From positions 1 through 36,581 of the forward strand of contig JAPPKV010000116.1 of NCBI GenBank assembly GCA_028819775.1: a DNA stretch of 36,581 nucleotides. The letters run 5' to 3'. The stretch is from Gammaproteobacteria bacterium (GTDB lineage Bacteria; Pseudomonadota; Gammaproteobacteria; Pseudomonadales; Azotimanducaceae_A). Shown here in pieces: positions 7,418 to 15,836 of the stretch. The number at the start of each line of letters is the position of its first letter. Position 1 is the stretch's first letter. The notes beneath the pieces were generated by a model. That model searched no databases. It saw only the letters and a program-made list of their open reading frames with translations, and was not told the origin of the DNA. Both the position numbers and the translations under genes were made by a program.

Positions 7418-8869
7418 CTAGTCGGTGGATTCGCGGTAGCCGGTGGCCAGCGACGTCTCGAAGCGAGCGAACGCCGCGTCCAGCATGGCCAAGCGCTCGG
7501 TTTTCGTGTCATCCGGCAGGAAGGAGTGCGCCAGGCAGTCACGGGAGATCGTCTTGATGTCGTCGTAGCCGAGGTCGTAGCGCTCCACGGCCTTGACGTA
7601 TTCCATCGTCAGGTTCGAGCGGCTGACGCCCTCGTCGTCAGTGGTGAGGCATACGGGCACGCCGGCGCGGCGGTAGAGTTCGAAGGGATGCTTATCGTCG
7701 CGCACGCCCAGGATGCTCTCGTTGCTGGTCAGGTTGATCTCGACGAGAATCTCCTCGTTGCGCATCTGCTCGAGCAAGCCCACAAGGTCCCGCTCCCAGG
7801 CAATCGAGATGCCGTGGCCGATGCGCCGGGAATGGCCCTCGTCGATGCTGCGCCGGATGCGGTCCCACATCGACGCCACCGGCGCGTAGCGCAGGGTCAG
7901 TTCGCCCGCATGCAATGTGATGGCGGGTTTGTCGAAGCGCTCCCAGAGAAAGTCGAGGATCTTCACCTGGTCGTCGAACTGGCGGCGGGAGGCCGGGTGA
8001 TCCTCGGGGGCGACGATGTTCAGACCCACGACGCGTTCGTCCGACTTCATGGCCGTGAACGTAACGATGGCGTTGCGGAAGAACCGCTCCGTCGGGCCGG
8101 TGCGCAGCAGCGAGCCGATGTAGGCGACGGCGGTTTTCGTTTCGGGCTCTCCCAGGGCCGGCGATATGCCGAGTTCCCGGGACGCTTCGGCCTCGAGTCC
8201 GTCGATGTATTCGGTGAAAGAGCGACCGATCGCCGGGTCTTCGATGAGGGCTTCGAACGGGGCTAGGCTGCCGGGCAGGTCGCCGAGGTCAAGTTCGTGG
8301 AAGATCTCGTAGAACCGTCCCCATGTGGCCCCCGGCACCGGGGTCATCATCAGTTCCACGTAGTTGACGTTTTGGTAGCGGTTGCGGCGGATGATCTCCG
8401 CGAGAACCTGGGCCTGGGTCCGGCGGGCGGAACCCAACCGCGAGAACGTCTGGAAAAAGTGGTGGTGGCCGTCGCCGGTGTTCGGATACCAGCCGCGCAT
8501 GCTGACGGTCTCGAAGAACGCCTTCAGCATGGCCGAATCGGCTTCCAACTGGTCGAGGCTGACGGTGTGTTCTTCTTCGCTGGCGGTGAACCCCTTGCTC
8601 CTCGGGTCGTAGCGGAGGCCCTTCACCCGGGCCTCGTCGATCACGTAGTCGCTGTAGACGGCGCCGCCCGCGTGATTGTGCAGGTCCGCGCCCTTGGGAA
8701 AACGCCGGAGGAACGCGATCAGTTCCGGTCGTGTTCGCTTGGCCAGTTCGAAACGTTCGGCCGGCGTGCCGGCGTCGGGATGCCAGAACAACCGGTCGTC
8801 GTCCGCAACGGCGGGGTGGCTTGGCATCACGATGGCGCACGCAACGGCTGTCGCCGAGACAAGCCGCAT
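7418..8869 (-). CDS. Exported adenosine deaminase family protein
   Basis: A 483-residue metal-dependent deaminase with an N-terminal signal peptide (MRLVSATAVACAIVMPSHPAVA). Motifs in order: GADLHNHAGG (H64, H66, metal ligands; ADA normally has HxHLDG), TLHAGELT (metal His and the catalytic region), RIGHGI, LTSNESI, and LTTDDEGVSRS (Asp pair at the active site). At about 480 residues it is longer than cytosolic ADA (~340) and nearer the secreted ADGF-type layout, suggesting periplasmic or extracellular purine salvage. It begins 3 bases after the subunit-3-like gene and is followed after 8 bases by an unknown gene, in a minus-strand operon. True substrate (adenosine or another aminopurine) not determined. 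Confidence 0.9.
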   Translation of the reverse strand: MRLVSATAVACAIVMPSHPAVADDDRLFWHPDAGTPAERFELAKRTRPELIAFLRRFPKGADLHNHAGGAVYSDYVIDEARVKGLRYDPRSKGFTASEEEHTVSLDQLEADSAMLKAFFETVSMRGWYPNTGDGHHHFFQTFSRLGSARRTQAQVLAEIIRRNRYQNVNYVELMMTPVPGATWGRFYEIFHELDLGDLPGSLAPFEALIEDPAIGRSFTEYIDGLEAEASRELGISPALGEPETKTAVAYIGSLLRTGPTERFFRNAIVTFTAMKSDERVVGLNIVAPEDHPASRRQFDDQVKILDFLWERFDKPAITLHAGELTLRYAPVASMWDRIRRSIDEGHSRRIGHGISIAWERDLVGLLEQMRNEEILVEINLTSNESILGVRDDKHPFELYRRAGVPVCLTTDDEGVSRSNLTMEYVKAVERYDLGYDDIKTISRDCLAHSFLPDDTKTERLAMLDAAFARFETSLATGYRESTD

Positions 8870-8872
8870 TCC

Positions 8873-9343
8873 TCAAGCCTCCCGGTAGACTCGGCCGCGT
8901 CGGCGAACCGGTTCGAGCAACGACAGGTCGCCGGACGGCACGTCGTAGCCCTCGGGGAACGGCGGCCTGGCACCCACGCCGATCGCCTCGAGAACCCGGT
9001 CGTCCCGGTAGTAGCAGGCGACGGTTTGCATCGCGAGGGTGCGCAGGAAATGGGGTTCGCGGTCGCGGACGGCGTCGACGAGGGCCTTGCGCCTTGCCGG
9101 GTCGAGGGACGCGAAGGCTTGCCCTTGGGACTCGAAGGCTTCGGCATCGAGTTGGTCCAACTCGGCGCGCAGGCCGTCGAGCGTATGGCTCTCGTTTTCG
9201 CGAATGTAGCCAAGCACATCGACATCCGCCGCGCTTGGCCGCTGTCCGTCCTCGCTCGCCGGGATAATGAGGTCGAGCACGATGGCCAGGATGCGCCGTT
9301 GATCGTCGCTCAAGGGGTTGTCAGTACCGATGACTTGGTTCAT
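8873..9343 (-). CDS. Gluconate 2-dehydrogenase subunit 3 family protein
   Basis: A 156-residue protein with the pattern of gluconate 2-dehydrogenase subunit 3: LSDDQRRILAIVLDLIIPASEDGQRPSAADVDV, then LDAEAFESQGQAFASLDPARRKALVDAV and a C-terminal YYRDDRVLEAIGV...FPEGY. This small subunit partners an FAD-dependent GMC oxidoreductase; many members carry a Tat signal, which is not visible here. The upstream frame is open, but homology starts at the ATG at 9343. The expected partner, a GMC oxidoreductase, lies upstream on the same strand at 9920-11527, separated by the BrnTA pair on the other strand. Confidence 0.88.
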   Translation of the reverse strand: MNQVIGTDNPLSDDQRRILAIVLDLIIPASEDGQRPSAADVDVLGYIRENESHTLDGLRAELDQLDAEAFESQGQAFASLDPARRKALVDAVRDREPHFLRTLAMQTVACYYRDDRVLEAIGVGARPPFPEGYDVPSGDLSLLEPVRRRGRVYREA

Positions 9344-9458
9344 GGCCGGTCTTGTGGTCGTCGGGCGAAAAGTCCCGCGTCCTGCCGCGTCCCATCGTTT
9401 CTGAGGTGGTGGAGCTTGCGGGTGCGGAAGTAGACTTTCAAGGCATCGGAGGAGTGCC

Positions 9459-9729
9459 GTGGATTTTGAGTGGGATCCTGACAAAGCCGATACGAACATC
9501 GCCAAACACGGTGTCTCGTTCTTCGATGCCACGGAAGTGTTTGGTGATGTCCTGTCGTCGACGTTTCTGGATCCGGACACTTCGGTTGGCGAGGATCGTT
9601 ACCTCATATTCGGTCAGAACTATCGGGGCACCCATTTGGCGTGTCGTTCACGGACCGGGGTGATACATCCGATTGATCTCGGCACGGCAGATGACAGCTC
9701 GAGAGAGGGCGGCGTATGAAGAAGGATGA
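9459..9729 (+). pseudogene. brnT: BrnT-type toxin gene with two frameshifts
   Basis: The first part reads as a normal BrnT RNase toxin from a GTG with GGAGGAG upstream: FEWDPDKADTNIAKHGVSF and EDRYLIFGQNYRGTHL. The open frame then runs to TGA at 9717-9719 with an unrelated tail. The expected C-terminus is present in other frames: VSFTDRGD in frame +2 (9641-9664), then IRLISARQMTARERAAYEEG in frame +3 (9667-9726), ending at TGA 9727-9729 and overlapping the antitoxin start by 14 bases, as in functional brnTA operons. Two single-base losses, near 9639-9641 and 9665-9667, restore the full protein. Neither is in a long homopolymer, so real decay is more likely than read error, though error is not excluded. 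Confidence 0.8.
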
Positions 9730-9910
9730 GCTACGGAAGGACTATCCCGCGAGTCTCATCAAATCGGGCATTCGGGGGAAGTACGCGCATCGGTACGCCG
9801 CCGGCACCAACGTGGTCCTCATCGATCCCGACCTTCGGGAGCACTTCCGTGACTCGAAGGCCGTCAATCGTGCCCTTCGCCGCTACCTTCAGTCCGCCTC
9901 CCAAGCGTAA
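9716..9910 (+). CDS. brnA: BrnA-like antitoxin
   Basis: A 64-residue protein overlapping the toxin gene by ATGA. The C-terminal half (GTNVVLIDPDLREHF then AVNRALRRYLQ) fits a ribbon-helix-helix-type antitoxin that normally follows brnT, and GKYAHRYAAGTNVVLIDPD is a recurrent sequence in BrnT partners. In this family the antitoxin both binds the toxin and represses the operon. It appears full length and intact although its toxin is broken. The pair lies on the plus strand between two minus-strand oxidoreductase genes. Confidence 0.7.
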   Translation: MKKDELRKDYPASLIKSGIRGKYAHRYAAGTNVVLIDPDLREHFRDSKAVNRALRRYLQSASQA

Positions 9911-9919
9911 CGTCGACCG

Positions 9920-11527
9920 TTAGTCGAACAAATCCGCCAAGCGCTGCTTCATCGAGTCGGCGATGTAGAGCGCCACCGCCTGGATCGTGGTGGTCGGGTT
10001 CACGCCGCCGGAGGTCACGAAGACGCTGCCGTCGACGATGAACAAGTTGCGGACGTCGTGGCTACGGCCCCATTCGTTGACGACCGAACGCTCCGGATCA
10101 GTGCCCATTCGGGCCGTGCCGAGCAGGTGCCAGCCCGCCATGCGAATCGGGGAGGGCGCCTTCTGAATCTTCCAGGCGCCGGCCGCCTCCATGGCCTCGG
10201 CCCCTCTCGCGAGGCCATGGTCGAGCATGCGCCGGCTGTTCTCACTCAGTGTGTAGGTGATCTTCGGCGACGGAATGCCGTTCGAGTCGGTGAGTTCCGG
10301 GTCGAGGGTGACCCGGTTGTGCTCTTCGGGCAGATCCTCGCAGCAGATGCCTAAGTGGATGTTGCGGCCGAAAATCCTGTCGAAGGCGTCGTGGTGGCCC
10401 GCGCCCCAGGGGATCGTGCCTTGCGCCATCCCGCCCCGGGCTGTGCCGACGGGTGGGCCGCCCCGGGTGATCTGCATGTTGTAGCCCCGCACGAACTCGC
10501 GCGAGGTGTCCGTCTCGTAGAACTCCTGGCTGAGGATGCAGCAGCCCTGGGGCCCGAAGTTGGACCCGAGCGGTTCGTCGAAATGGCCGGCCACCATGCC
10601 CCAGGGATGCAGCATGAGGTTGCGCCCCACCAAACCGGAACGGTTGGCGAGGCCGTTCGGAAACCGTGCCGACGTGGAGTTGAGAAGCAGCCTCGGGGTG
10701 CCGACGCCGTTGCAGGCCACGACGACGACCTCGGCGCGTTGATGGCGTTCGTTGCCGTCGGCATCGAAGTAGGTCACGCCGGTGGCCATGTCGCGATTGT
10801 CGACGGTGATTTCCCGAACCCGGCAATGGGTCCGGAGTTCGACCCCGGCGCGCTCGTTCATCGGCCAGTAGGCGATGTCGGCACTGCTCTTGGCGCCCTG
10901 GGCGCAGCCGGTGTTGCACGGTCCGAGATTCAGGCACTGGCCGCGGCCGTTGTGCGGGCGGGTGATGATGGCGCTGTCGGACGGCCACCAGTGCCAGCCG
11001 AGCTTGTTGAAGCCCTGGCCCATGGTCTCGCCCATGCGGCCCATCGGGATGTGCGGCAACGGCGGCTGGTGGGCGGGAATGGCGGGGTCGCCCGCCAGCC
11101 CGGCGACCCCGATGTTGTTGTCGTTCTCGGCGAAGAAGGGCTCCAGCGTGGCGTAGTCGATGGGCCAGTCGTCGGCGACGCCGTCCAGGGTCTTGACGCG
11201 GAAGTCGGAGGGGTGGAACCGGGGGAAGTGCGCCGAGTAGAGGATCGTGCTGCCGCCGACGGCGTTGAAGTTTAGGATCGCGATGGGCGAATCGTCGTCG
11301 TTGATGGGGTAGTCGGCGGGACGCCTGCGGAGGTTCGGACTGACCTGCATCTCCTTGGCGGCGCGGGTCTCCCAGTCGCGCCCGTTGCTCGGGTACTCCG
11401 CCGGGTTCATCCAGCCGCCCTGTTCCAGGCAGACGATCCGCATCCGGGTCTCCGCCAGGCTCCAGGCGACGGCGGCGCCAGAAGCACCCGCCCCGACGAT
11501 CAGTACGTCGACAACGTCGTCCGCCAT
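9920..11527 (-). CDS. GMC-family FAD-dependent oxidoreductase
   Basis: A 535-residue flavoprotein of the glucose-methanol-choline family, in the gluconate/sorbitol dehydrogenase-like branch. The N-terminal FAD-binding motif is VLIVGAGASGAAVAWSL (GxGxxG at 12-17) with E35 ending the second strand (CLEQGG). The C-terminal GMC domain has WHLLGTARMG, FIVDGSVFVTSGGVNPTTTIQAVAL, with the catalytic His (WH or GVNP region) as in choline dehydrogenase-like enzymes. No signal peptide. It probably oxidises a sugar or polyol, paired with the subunit-3 protein downstream; no cytochrome c subunit is seen in the window. Confidence 0.92.
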   Translation of the reverse strand: MADDVVDVLIVGAGASGAAVAWSLAETRMRIVCLEQGGWMNPAEYPSNGRDWETRAAKEMQVSPNLRRRPADYPINDDDSPIAILNFNAVGGSTILYSAHFPRFHPSDFRVKTLDGVADDWPIDYATLEPFFAENDNNIGVAGLAGDPAIPAHQPPLPHIPMGRMGETMGQGFNKLGWHWWPSDSAIITRPHNGRGQCLNLGPCNTGCAQGAKSSADIAYWPMNERAGVELRTHCRVREITVDNRDMATGVTYFDADGNERHQRAEVVVVACNGVGTPRLLLNSTSARFPNGLANRSGLVGRNLMLHPWGMVAGHFDEPLGSNFGPQGCCILSQEFYETDTSREFVRGYNMQITRGGPPVGTARGGMAQGTIPWGAGHHDAFDRIFGRNIHLGICCEDLPEEHNRVTLDPELTDSNGIPSPKITYTLSENSRRMLDHGLARGAEAMEAAGAWKIQKAPSPIRMAGWHLLGTARMGTDPERSVVNEWGRSHDVRNLFIVDGSVFVTSGGVNPTTTIQAVALYIADSMKQRLADLFD

Positions 11528-11586
11528 GACTTCCTCTCAAGAATCGCCAACGTATTGTTCGGTGTTTCCGCGTGGAACGCTAGGGA

Positions 11587-11592
11587 TATGAT
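11587..11592 (+). promoter_or_regulatory. Candidate -10 element upstream of ispZ
   Basis: TATGAT at 11587-11592 lies 46 bases before the ispZ-like start. A TTTCCG sits 16 bases further upstream as a weak -35. The region is a divergent 111-base gap with the GMC oxidoreductase gene. The call rests on the -10 match only. Confidence 0.35.
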
Positions 11593-11638
11593 TAGCGCCC
11601 CCCAATGCAGTCGCCCGCCGCAGCAAGATGTCCAACTC

Positions 11639-12250
11639 ATGAAGCAACTCATTGACTTCCTTCCGGTCGTCGCCTTTTTCGGCGTCTGGCTCGCGACGGG
11701 TCGGGACATCTACTACGCGACGGCCGCGCTGATGGCCGCCGCGGTGATCCAACTCGCGGTGTTCAAGCTCAAGGCGTGGCCGATCCCGGGCCAGGTCTGG
11801 TTCGTGTTCTGGGCGGCCATGATCTTCGGCACGATGACGCTCGTGTTCCGCAATCCGCTGTTCATCCAATGGCGGCCGACGGTCGTCAATTGGATCCTCG
11901 CGCTGGTGATCATCGGCAGCCGGTTCATCGGCCGGGGCAACTACGTGCAGCGGGCGCTGGGCAAGGTCATGGTGTTGCCCGACCGGGCGTGGCGAGCGCT
12001 CACTTACGGCTGGGCCGGCATATTCGCGCTATCGGGCACCATCAACATCTGGGTGGCCTACACCTTCAGCGAAGACACCTGGGTGTTCTACAAGCTCGTC
12101 TCCGGGTTCGTCGTGTCGTTCCTCCTGGTGGGAGGCAGCTTCGTCTACCTGGTCGCCACGCGACAATTGCCTTCGCTGCCGGCGAAGGACTCTTCTAAGC
12201 CGACGGGAGAGGCAGCCCGGAAGAAGACCGCGGGTGGAGACAACGCATGA
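11639..12250 (+). CDS. ispZ: IspZ-type inner-membrane septation protein A
   Basis: A 203-residue polytopic membrane protein of the YciB/IspZ family (inner-membrane protein linked to septation and envelope integrity). MKQLIDFLPVVAFFGVWLATGRDIYYATAALM and KPTVVNW-like RPTVVNWILALVI are family hallmarks; about five transmembrane helices follow one another, then a charged C-terminal tail (from about residue 180) longer than usual. The upstream frame is open, but homology begins at the ATG at 11639. The stop overlaps the pdxJ start (ATGA), showing translational coupling. Confidence 0.9.
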   Translation: MKQLIDFLPVVAFFGVWLATGRDIYYATAALMAAAVIQLAVFKLKAWPIPGQVWFVFWAAMIFGTMTLVFRNPLFIQWRPTVVNWILALVIIGSRFIGRGNYVQRALGKVMVLPDRAWRALTYGWAGIFALSGTINIWVAYTFSEDTWVFYKLVSGFVVSFLLVGGSFVYLVATRQLPSLPAKDSSKPTGEAARKKTAGGDNA

Positions 12251-13017
12251 CGGTGTTGTCCGTCAACGTCAACAAGATCGCCTGGTTGCGCAATGCCCGC
12301 GGCGGCGACCGCCCCAGCGTCGTCGACTGCGCACGCACGATTCTCGACGCCGGCGCGGCGGGGATTACGGTCCATCCACGTCCGGATGCGCGCCATATCC
12401 GTGCCGACGACGTCTACGCGTTGAAGGGGTTGCTGGACGAATACCCCGGCAGGGAGTTCAACATCGAGGGGAATCCCACCGCGCCGGCTCGCGAGGGTTA
12501 TCCGGGCTTCGATCACCTCATCGAAGCCGTCCGGCCCGACCAGTGCACGCTGGTCCCGGACGACGACGCGCAGCTGACCTCCGACCACGGCTGGAATCTC
12601 GCCCGCCCAAAGACCGTGGCGCAACTGGAGGGCCTGGTCGCGCGCTACAAGTCCTGGGGCGCGAGGGTCAGCCTGTTCATGGATCCGGTTGCCGCGCACA
12701 TCGCGGCGGCGAAGCGTTTGGGCGCGGACCGCATCGAACTCTACACCGGCCCGTACGCCGACCTCGTCGCCGAACGGGGAATTGATCATCCCGAGGCGAG
12801 CAACTCCTGGCGGACCTATCGGGACGCCGCGCACTACGCAAACGAATGCGGCTTAGGCGTGAACGCCGGTCATGATCTCGATTTGGTCAATCTGACGCGG
12901 TTCGTCTCGATGGGCGGCATCGCGGAGGTTTCCATCGGCCATGCGCTGATCGCTGACGCCCTGGAGTCGGGGTTGGCGTCGACCGTCAAACATTATCTTG
13001 AAGAACTGGAGTCCTGA
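12247..13017 (+). CDS. pdxJ: Pyridoxine 5'-phosphate synthase
   Basis: A 256-residue TIM barrel that condenses 1-deoxyxylulose 5-phosphate with 3-amino-2-oxopropyl phosphate to form pyridoxine 5'-phosphate. Recognisable segments are LSVNVNKIAWLRNARGG, GITVHPRPDARHIRADDV (active-site His and Arg), FNIEGNP (with the catalytic Glu), LVPDDDAQLTSDHGW and LGVNAGHDLDLVNL, ending in SIGHALIADAL. Length is close to usual (~243). It overlaps ispZ by four bases and is followed after three bases by a cyclophilin. Confidence 0.95.
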   Translation: MTVLSVNVNKIAWLRNARGGDRPSVVDCARTILDAGAAGITVHPRPDARHIRADDVYALKGLLDEYPGREFNIEGNPTAPAREGYPGFDHLIEAVRPDQCTLVPDDDAQLTSDHGWNLARPKTVAQLEGLVARYKSWGARVSLFMDPVAAHIAAAKRLGADRIELYTGPYADLVAERGIDHPEASNSWRTYRDAAHYANECGLGVNAGHDLDLVNLTRFVSMGGIAEVSIGHALIADALESGLASTVKHYLEELES

Positions 13018-13020
13018 ACC

Positions 13021-13590
13021 ATGACGAGAGCGGTTTCCTTCATATGGGCCCTTGCGCTGGCCGCCACGGGCGTTGCGGCGGACGAAGACAATGTCAGCGT
13101 GGAGATCGTCACCGACGTCGGGACGATAGCCGTGGAGCTTGTCCCCTCCAAGGCGCCGGAAACGGTCCGGAACTTCCTCGAACGGGTCGACGAGAACTTT
13201 TTTGACGGCCTGATTTTCCACCGGGTTGTGTTCACCTTCGTGATCCAGGCGGGCGGGTACGATGTCGACATGAACTATCGCGAGGCGCCAGAGACCGTGG
13301 TCAACGAGTCTGCGAACGGTCTCAGCAACACGCGCGGCACCATTGCCATGGCGCGAACCAGCGATCCCGACTCGGCGGGCGCGCAGTTCTACATCAACAT
13401 GAAGGACAACACCTCGCTGGATGCCACGCCGGATCGACCGGGCTATACCGTATTCGGGAGGGTGACCGAAGGAATGGAGGTGGCCGAGCAGATCGAACTG
13501 GTGGATACGGGCACTGTGGCCGGATTGGCGGACGTGCCGAACGAACCCATCGTCATCGAGACGATCCGGCGCGTCGAACCGGAGGATTGA
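13021..13590 (+). CDS. Exported cyclophilin-type peptidyl-prolyl isomerase
   Basis: A 189-residue cyclophilin with a signal peptide (MTRAVSFIWALALAATGVAA), so periplasmic, like PpiA. The fold reads in order: VEIVTDVGTIAVELVPSKAPETVRNFL, FDGLIFHRVVFTFVIQAGGY (the FHR catalytic motif), TRGTIAMARTSDPDSAGAQFYINMKDN and YTVFGRVTEGMEV. The active-site F-H-R, Q (AQFYI) and F residues are present. It begins three bases after pdxJ, in the same transcript. Confidence 0.94.
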   Translation: MTRAVSFIWALALAATGVAADEDNVSVEIVTDVGTIAVELVPSKAPETVRNFLERVDENFFDGLIFHRVVFTFVIQAGGYDVDMNYREAPETVVNESANGLSNTRGTIAMARTSDPDSAGAQFYINMKDNTSLDATPDRPGYTVFGRVTEGMEVAEQIELVDTGTVAGLADVPNEPIVIETIRRVEPED

Positions 13591-13592
13591 GC

Positions 13593-13598
13593 TATGAT
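13593..13598 (+). promoter_or_regulatory. Candidate -10 element for the cold-shock gene
   Basis: TATGAT at 13593-13598, just after the ppi stop codon, would start a 5' leader of about 70 bases before the membrane cold-shock gene. Near the leader's start lies a perfect hairpin, TCCCCG (13610-13615), loop GTT, CGGGGA (13619-13624). No good -35 is seen. Confidence 0.35.
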
Positions 13599-13675
13599 GC
13601 CGTTCGCGGTCCCCGGTTCGGGGATGCGGACGTCGAGGTGGTCGGTTGATCACCGCTCAATCGAGAAGAAGATCC

Positions 13676-14134
13676 ATGAAAACCATCGTCACCACCGTCG
13701 TAGTCGCCGCCCTCTGCGCCGTCGTCGCCACGGAGCTCTATTTCCGGCTGCTCGAGGGCGAATACCTTGTGCTGATGGCCATGTTCTTCGTCGTCGGCAC
13801 GGTGACGGCCGTGGCCACGGCGCGGTTCCGCGCCCGCCAGCCGCAGCCGGCATCCGTTGAACGCCCCCCTCGCAAGCGCACGCCGCGTCGTCGCCAGCGC
13901 CGGCCCAGCCTCCCGCCGGATGCCGAACGCGAGAACGGCGAGGTGAAATGGTTTGACCGGACCAAGGGCTACGGCTTCGTTCGCCGGGAAAACGGCGACG
14001 AGATCTTCGTCCATCACCGCTCTATTCGCCGCCAAGGAAGCGAACGGCCCAGCCTCGACGACGGCCAGTCGGTGAGTTTCGTCGCAGTGGAACGCGAGCG
14101 CGGTTGGCAAGCCGAGGACGTGGTTCCCGAGTGA
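13676..14134 (+). CDS. Membrane-anchored cold-shock domain protein
   Basis: A 152-residue protein. The first ~50 residues form two hydrophobic helices ([42 protein letters not shown], in part), followed by a basic Pro/Arg-rich linker (to ~residue 82), then a cold-shock nucleic-acid-binding domain: [19 protein letters not shown] (RNP1 KGYGFV), EIFVHHRSI (RNP2). Cold-shock domains bind single-stranded RNA/DNA; here the domain would be held at the inner membrane. I start it at 13676 (AAGAAG upstream). The stop codon overlaps the argS start (GTGA), suggesting coupled translation. Confidence 0.88.
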   Translation: MKTIVTTVVVAALCAVVATELYFRLLEGEYLVLMAMFFVVGTVTAVATARFRARQPQPASVERPPRKRTPRRRQRRPSLPPDAERENGEVKWFDRTKGYGFVRRENGDEIFVHHRSIRRQGSERPSLDDGQSVSFVAVERERGWQAEDVVPE

Positions 14135-15822
14135 ACCTCAAGACATTGCTCGCGGAGCGCCTGCAGGTGGCGCTGCGCGACGCGGGTGCTGCCGCCGCAC
14201 CGGCCATCGTGGGCCCGGCGACGCGGCCGGAATTCGGCGACTACCAGGCGAACGGCGCCATGGCGGCGGCAAAGCGTCTCGGGATGAAGCCCCGCGACCT
14301 GGCGTTGCGGGTCGCCGAGGCTGCCGATCTCTCGGGCATTGCCGCACGCTGCGAAGTCACGGGTCCCGGCTTCATCAGTCTGACCATCGACGACGATTGC
14401 CTGTCCGAGGCGATTGCCGGTGGCCGGATAGAACCGGTTGGTGGTGGCGAACGGGTGGTCATCGACTACTCGCACCCGAATCTCGCCAAGGAAATGCAGG
14501 TCCACCACCTGCGCAGCACCATCATCGGCGATGCCGTCGCCCGCGTGCTGGACGCCTTGGGCTACGACGTGATCCGGCAGAACCACGTTGGCGACTGGGG
14601 AACCGGTTTCGGTCGCCTGGTCGCCCATCTCAACGACATCGGCGAGGACAGCGAGGCGCTAGGCGACCTCGAACGGTTCTACAGCGAGGCAAGCGAACGC
14701 TTTGTCAACGATGCGGCATTCGCCGACCGGGCGCGGCAGGTCGTCGTCGATCTACAGGGCGGCGACCCCGCGACGCTTGAGCGTTGGCAGCGCTACATCG
14801 ACATCTCGATGTCCCATTGCCAAGCCGTCTACGACCGTCTCGGCGTCGGCCTCAAACCCGAACACGTACGCGGCGAGAGCGCCTACAACGACGATCTCGA
14901 CGGCATCGTCGAAGATCTGCAAGCGAAGGAGCTGCTTACCGAGTCGGACGGCGCTCTGTGCGCGTTCCTTCCCGAGTTCAAGGGCAAGGACGGCAAGGTC
15001 GTGCCCATCATCGTCCGGAAGTCCGACGGCGGCTACCTGTACCACTCGACCGATTTGGCCGCGGTCCGTTATCGAACCGGGGCGCTCCGCGCCAAGCGTG
15101 TACTCTACGTCGTCGACGCCCGGCAAAGCCTGCACTTCAAGCAGTTGTTCGCCCTCGCCAAGCATGCCGCCTACGACGCGGGCGCATCGCTGGAACATCA
15201 CCCGTTCGGCATGATGCTCGGCAACGACGGCCGGCCGTTCAAGACCCGCGAAGGCAGCGGAACGCGCCTGCTCGACTTGCTCGACGAGGCGACGGTCAGG
15301 GCACGACGACTGGTCGAGGCCAAGAATCCCGAACTCGATGGCCAGCAGATGGACCGGGTGGCGCGCGCCGTGGGCATCGGGGCCGTCAAGTACGCGGATC
15401 TCTCGAAGAACCGCACCGGCGACTATGTCTTCGACTGGGACGCCATGATGTCATTCGAGGGCAACACGGCGCCGTATCTGCAATACGCCTACGCGCGCAT
15501 CCAGAGCCTTTTCCAGCGCGGTCGGGTCGACGCCGCCGCGTTGACGGGCAAGCCGGCGATCCGCGAGGCTGAAGAGCATGCGCTGGCGTTGCAGATCGCT
15601 CGCTTCCAGGAGACCCTCGAACAGGTCGCGGCGACCGTCATGCCGCATCATCTGTGCACCTATCTCTACGACCTTGCCGCAGCCTTCATGCGCTTCTACG
15701 AGCGCTGCCCGGTGCTTGACAGCGACGTCCGGAACGACCGGCTCCTGCTTTGCCGCCACACCGCCGCCACCCTGTCGCGCGGACTCGACCTGCTGGGAAT
15801 CGAGACGGTGGACCGGATGTAG
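14131..15822 (+). CDS. argS: Arginyl-tRNA synthetase
   Basis: A 563-residue class I aminoacyl-tRNA synthetase that charges tRNA-Arg. The N-terminal additional domain reads [17 protein letters not shown] and [18 protein letters not shown]. The catalytic core has [19 protein letters not shown] at the HIGH site, [22 protein letters not shown], and [15 protein letters not shown] as the KMSKS counterpart; the DALR anticodon domain ends the protein ([12 protein letters not shown]). Notable is the HIGH motif: E. coli ArgS has HVGH there, this one QVHH. The GTG at 14131 is the chosen start because it overlaps the cold-shock stop and matches the usual M-N-x-K N-terminus; a TTG at 14104 is an alternative. 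Confidence 0.95.
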   Translation: MNLKTLLAERLQVALRDAGAAAAPAIVGPATRPEFGDYQANGAMAAAKRLGMKPRDLALRVAEAADLSGIAARCEVTGPGFISLTIDDDCLSEAIAGGRIEPVGGGERVVIDYSHPNLAKEMQVHHLRSTIIGDAVARVLDALGYDVIRQNHVGDWGTGFGRLVAHLNDIGEDSEALGDLERFYSEASERFVNDAAFADRARQVVVDLQGGDPATLERWQRYIDISMSHCQAVYDRLGVGLKPEHVRGESAYNDDLDGIVEDLQAKELLTESDGALCAFLPEFKGKDGKVVPIIVRKSDGGYLYHSTDLAAVRYRTGALRAKRVLYVVDARQSLHFKQLFALAKHAAYDAGASLEHHPFGMMLGNDGRPFKTREGSGTRLLDLLDEATVRARRLVEAKNPELDGQQMDRVARAVGIGAVKYADLSKNRTGDYVFDWDAMMSFEGNTAPYLQYAYARIQSLFQRGRVDAAALTGKPAIREAEEHALALQIARFQETLEQVAATVMPHHLCTYLYDLAAAFMRFYERCPVLDSDVRNDRLLLCRHTAATLSRGLDLLGIETVDRM

Positions 15823-15836
15823 TACCGGCTTTGTGG

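Noticed and set aside
9438..9635. Minus-strand ORF opposite brnT
   Set aside because: It is an antisense shadow of the BrnT frame with no recognisable domain or ribosome-binding site.
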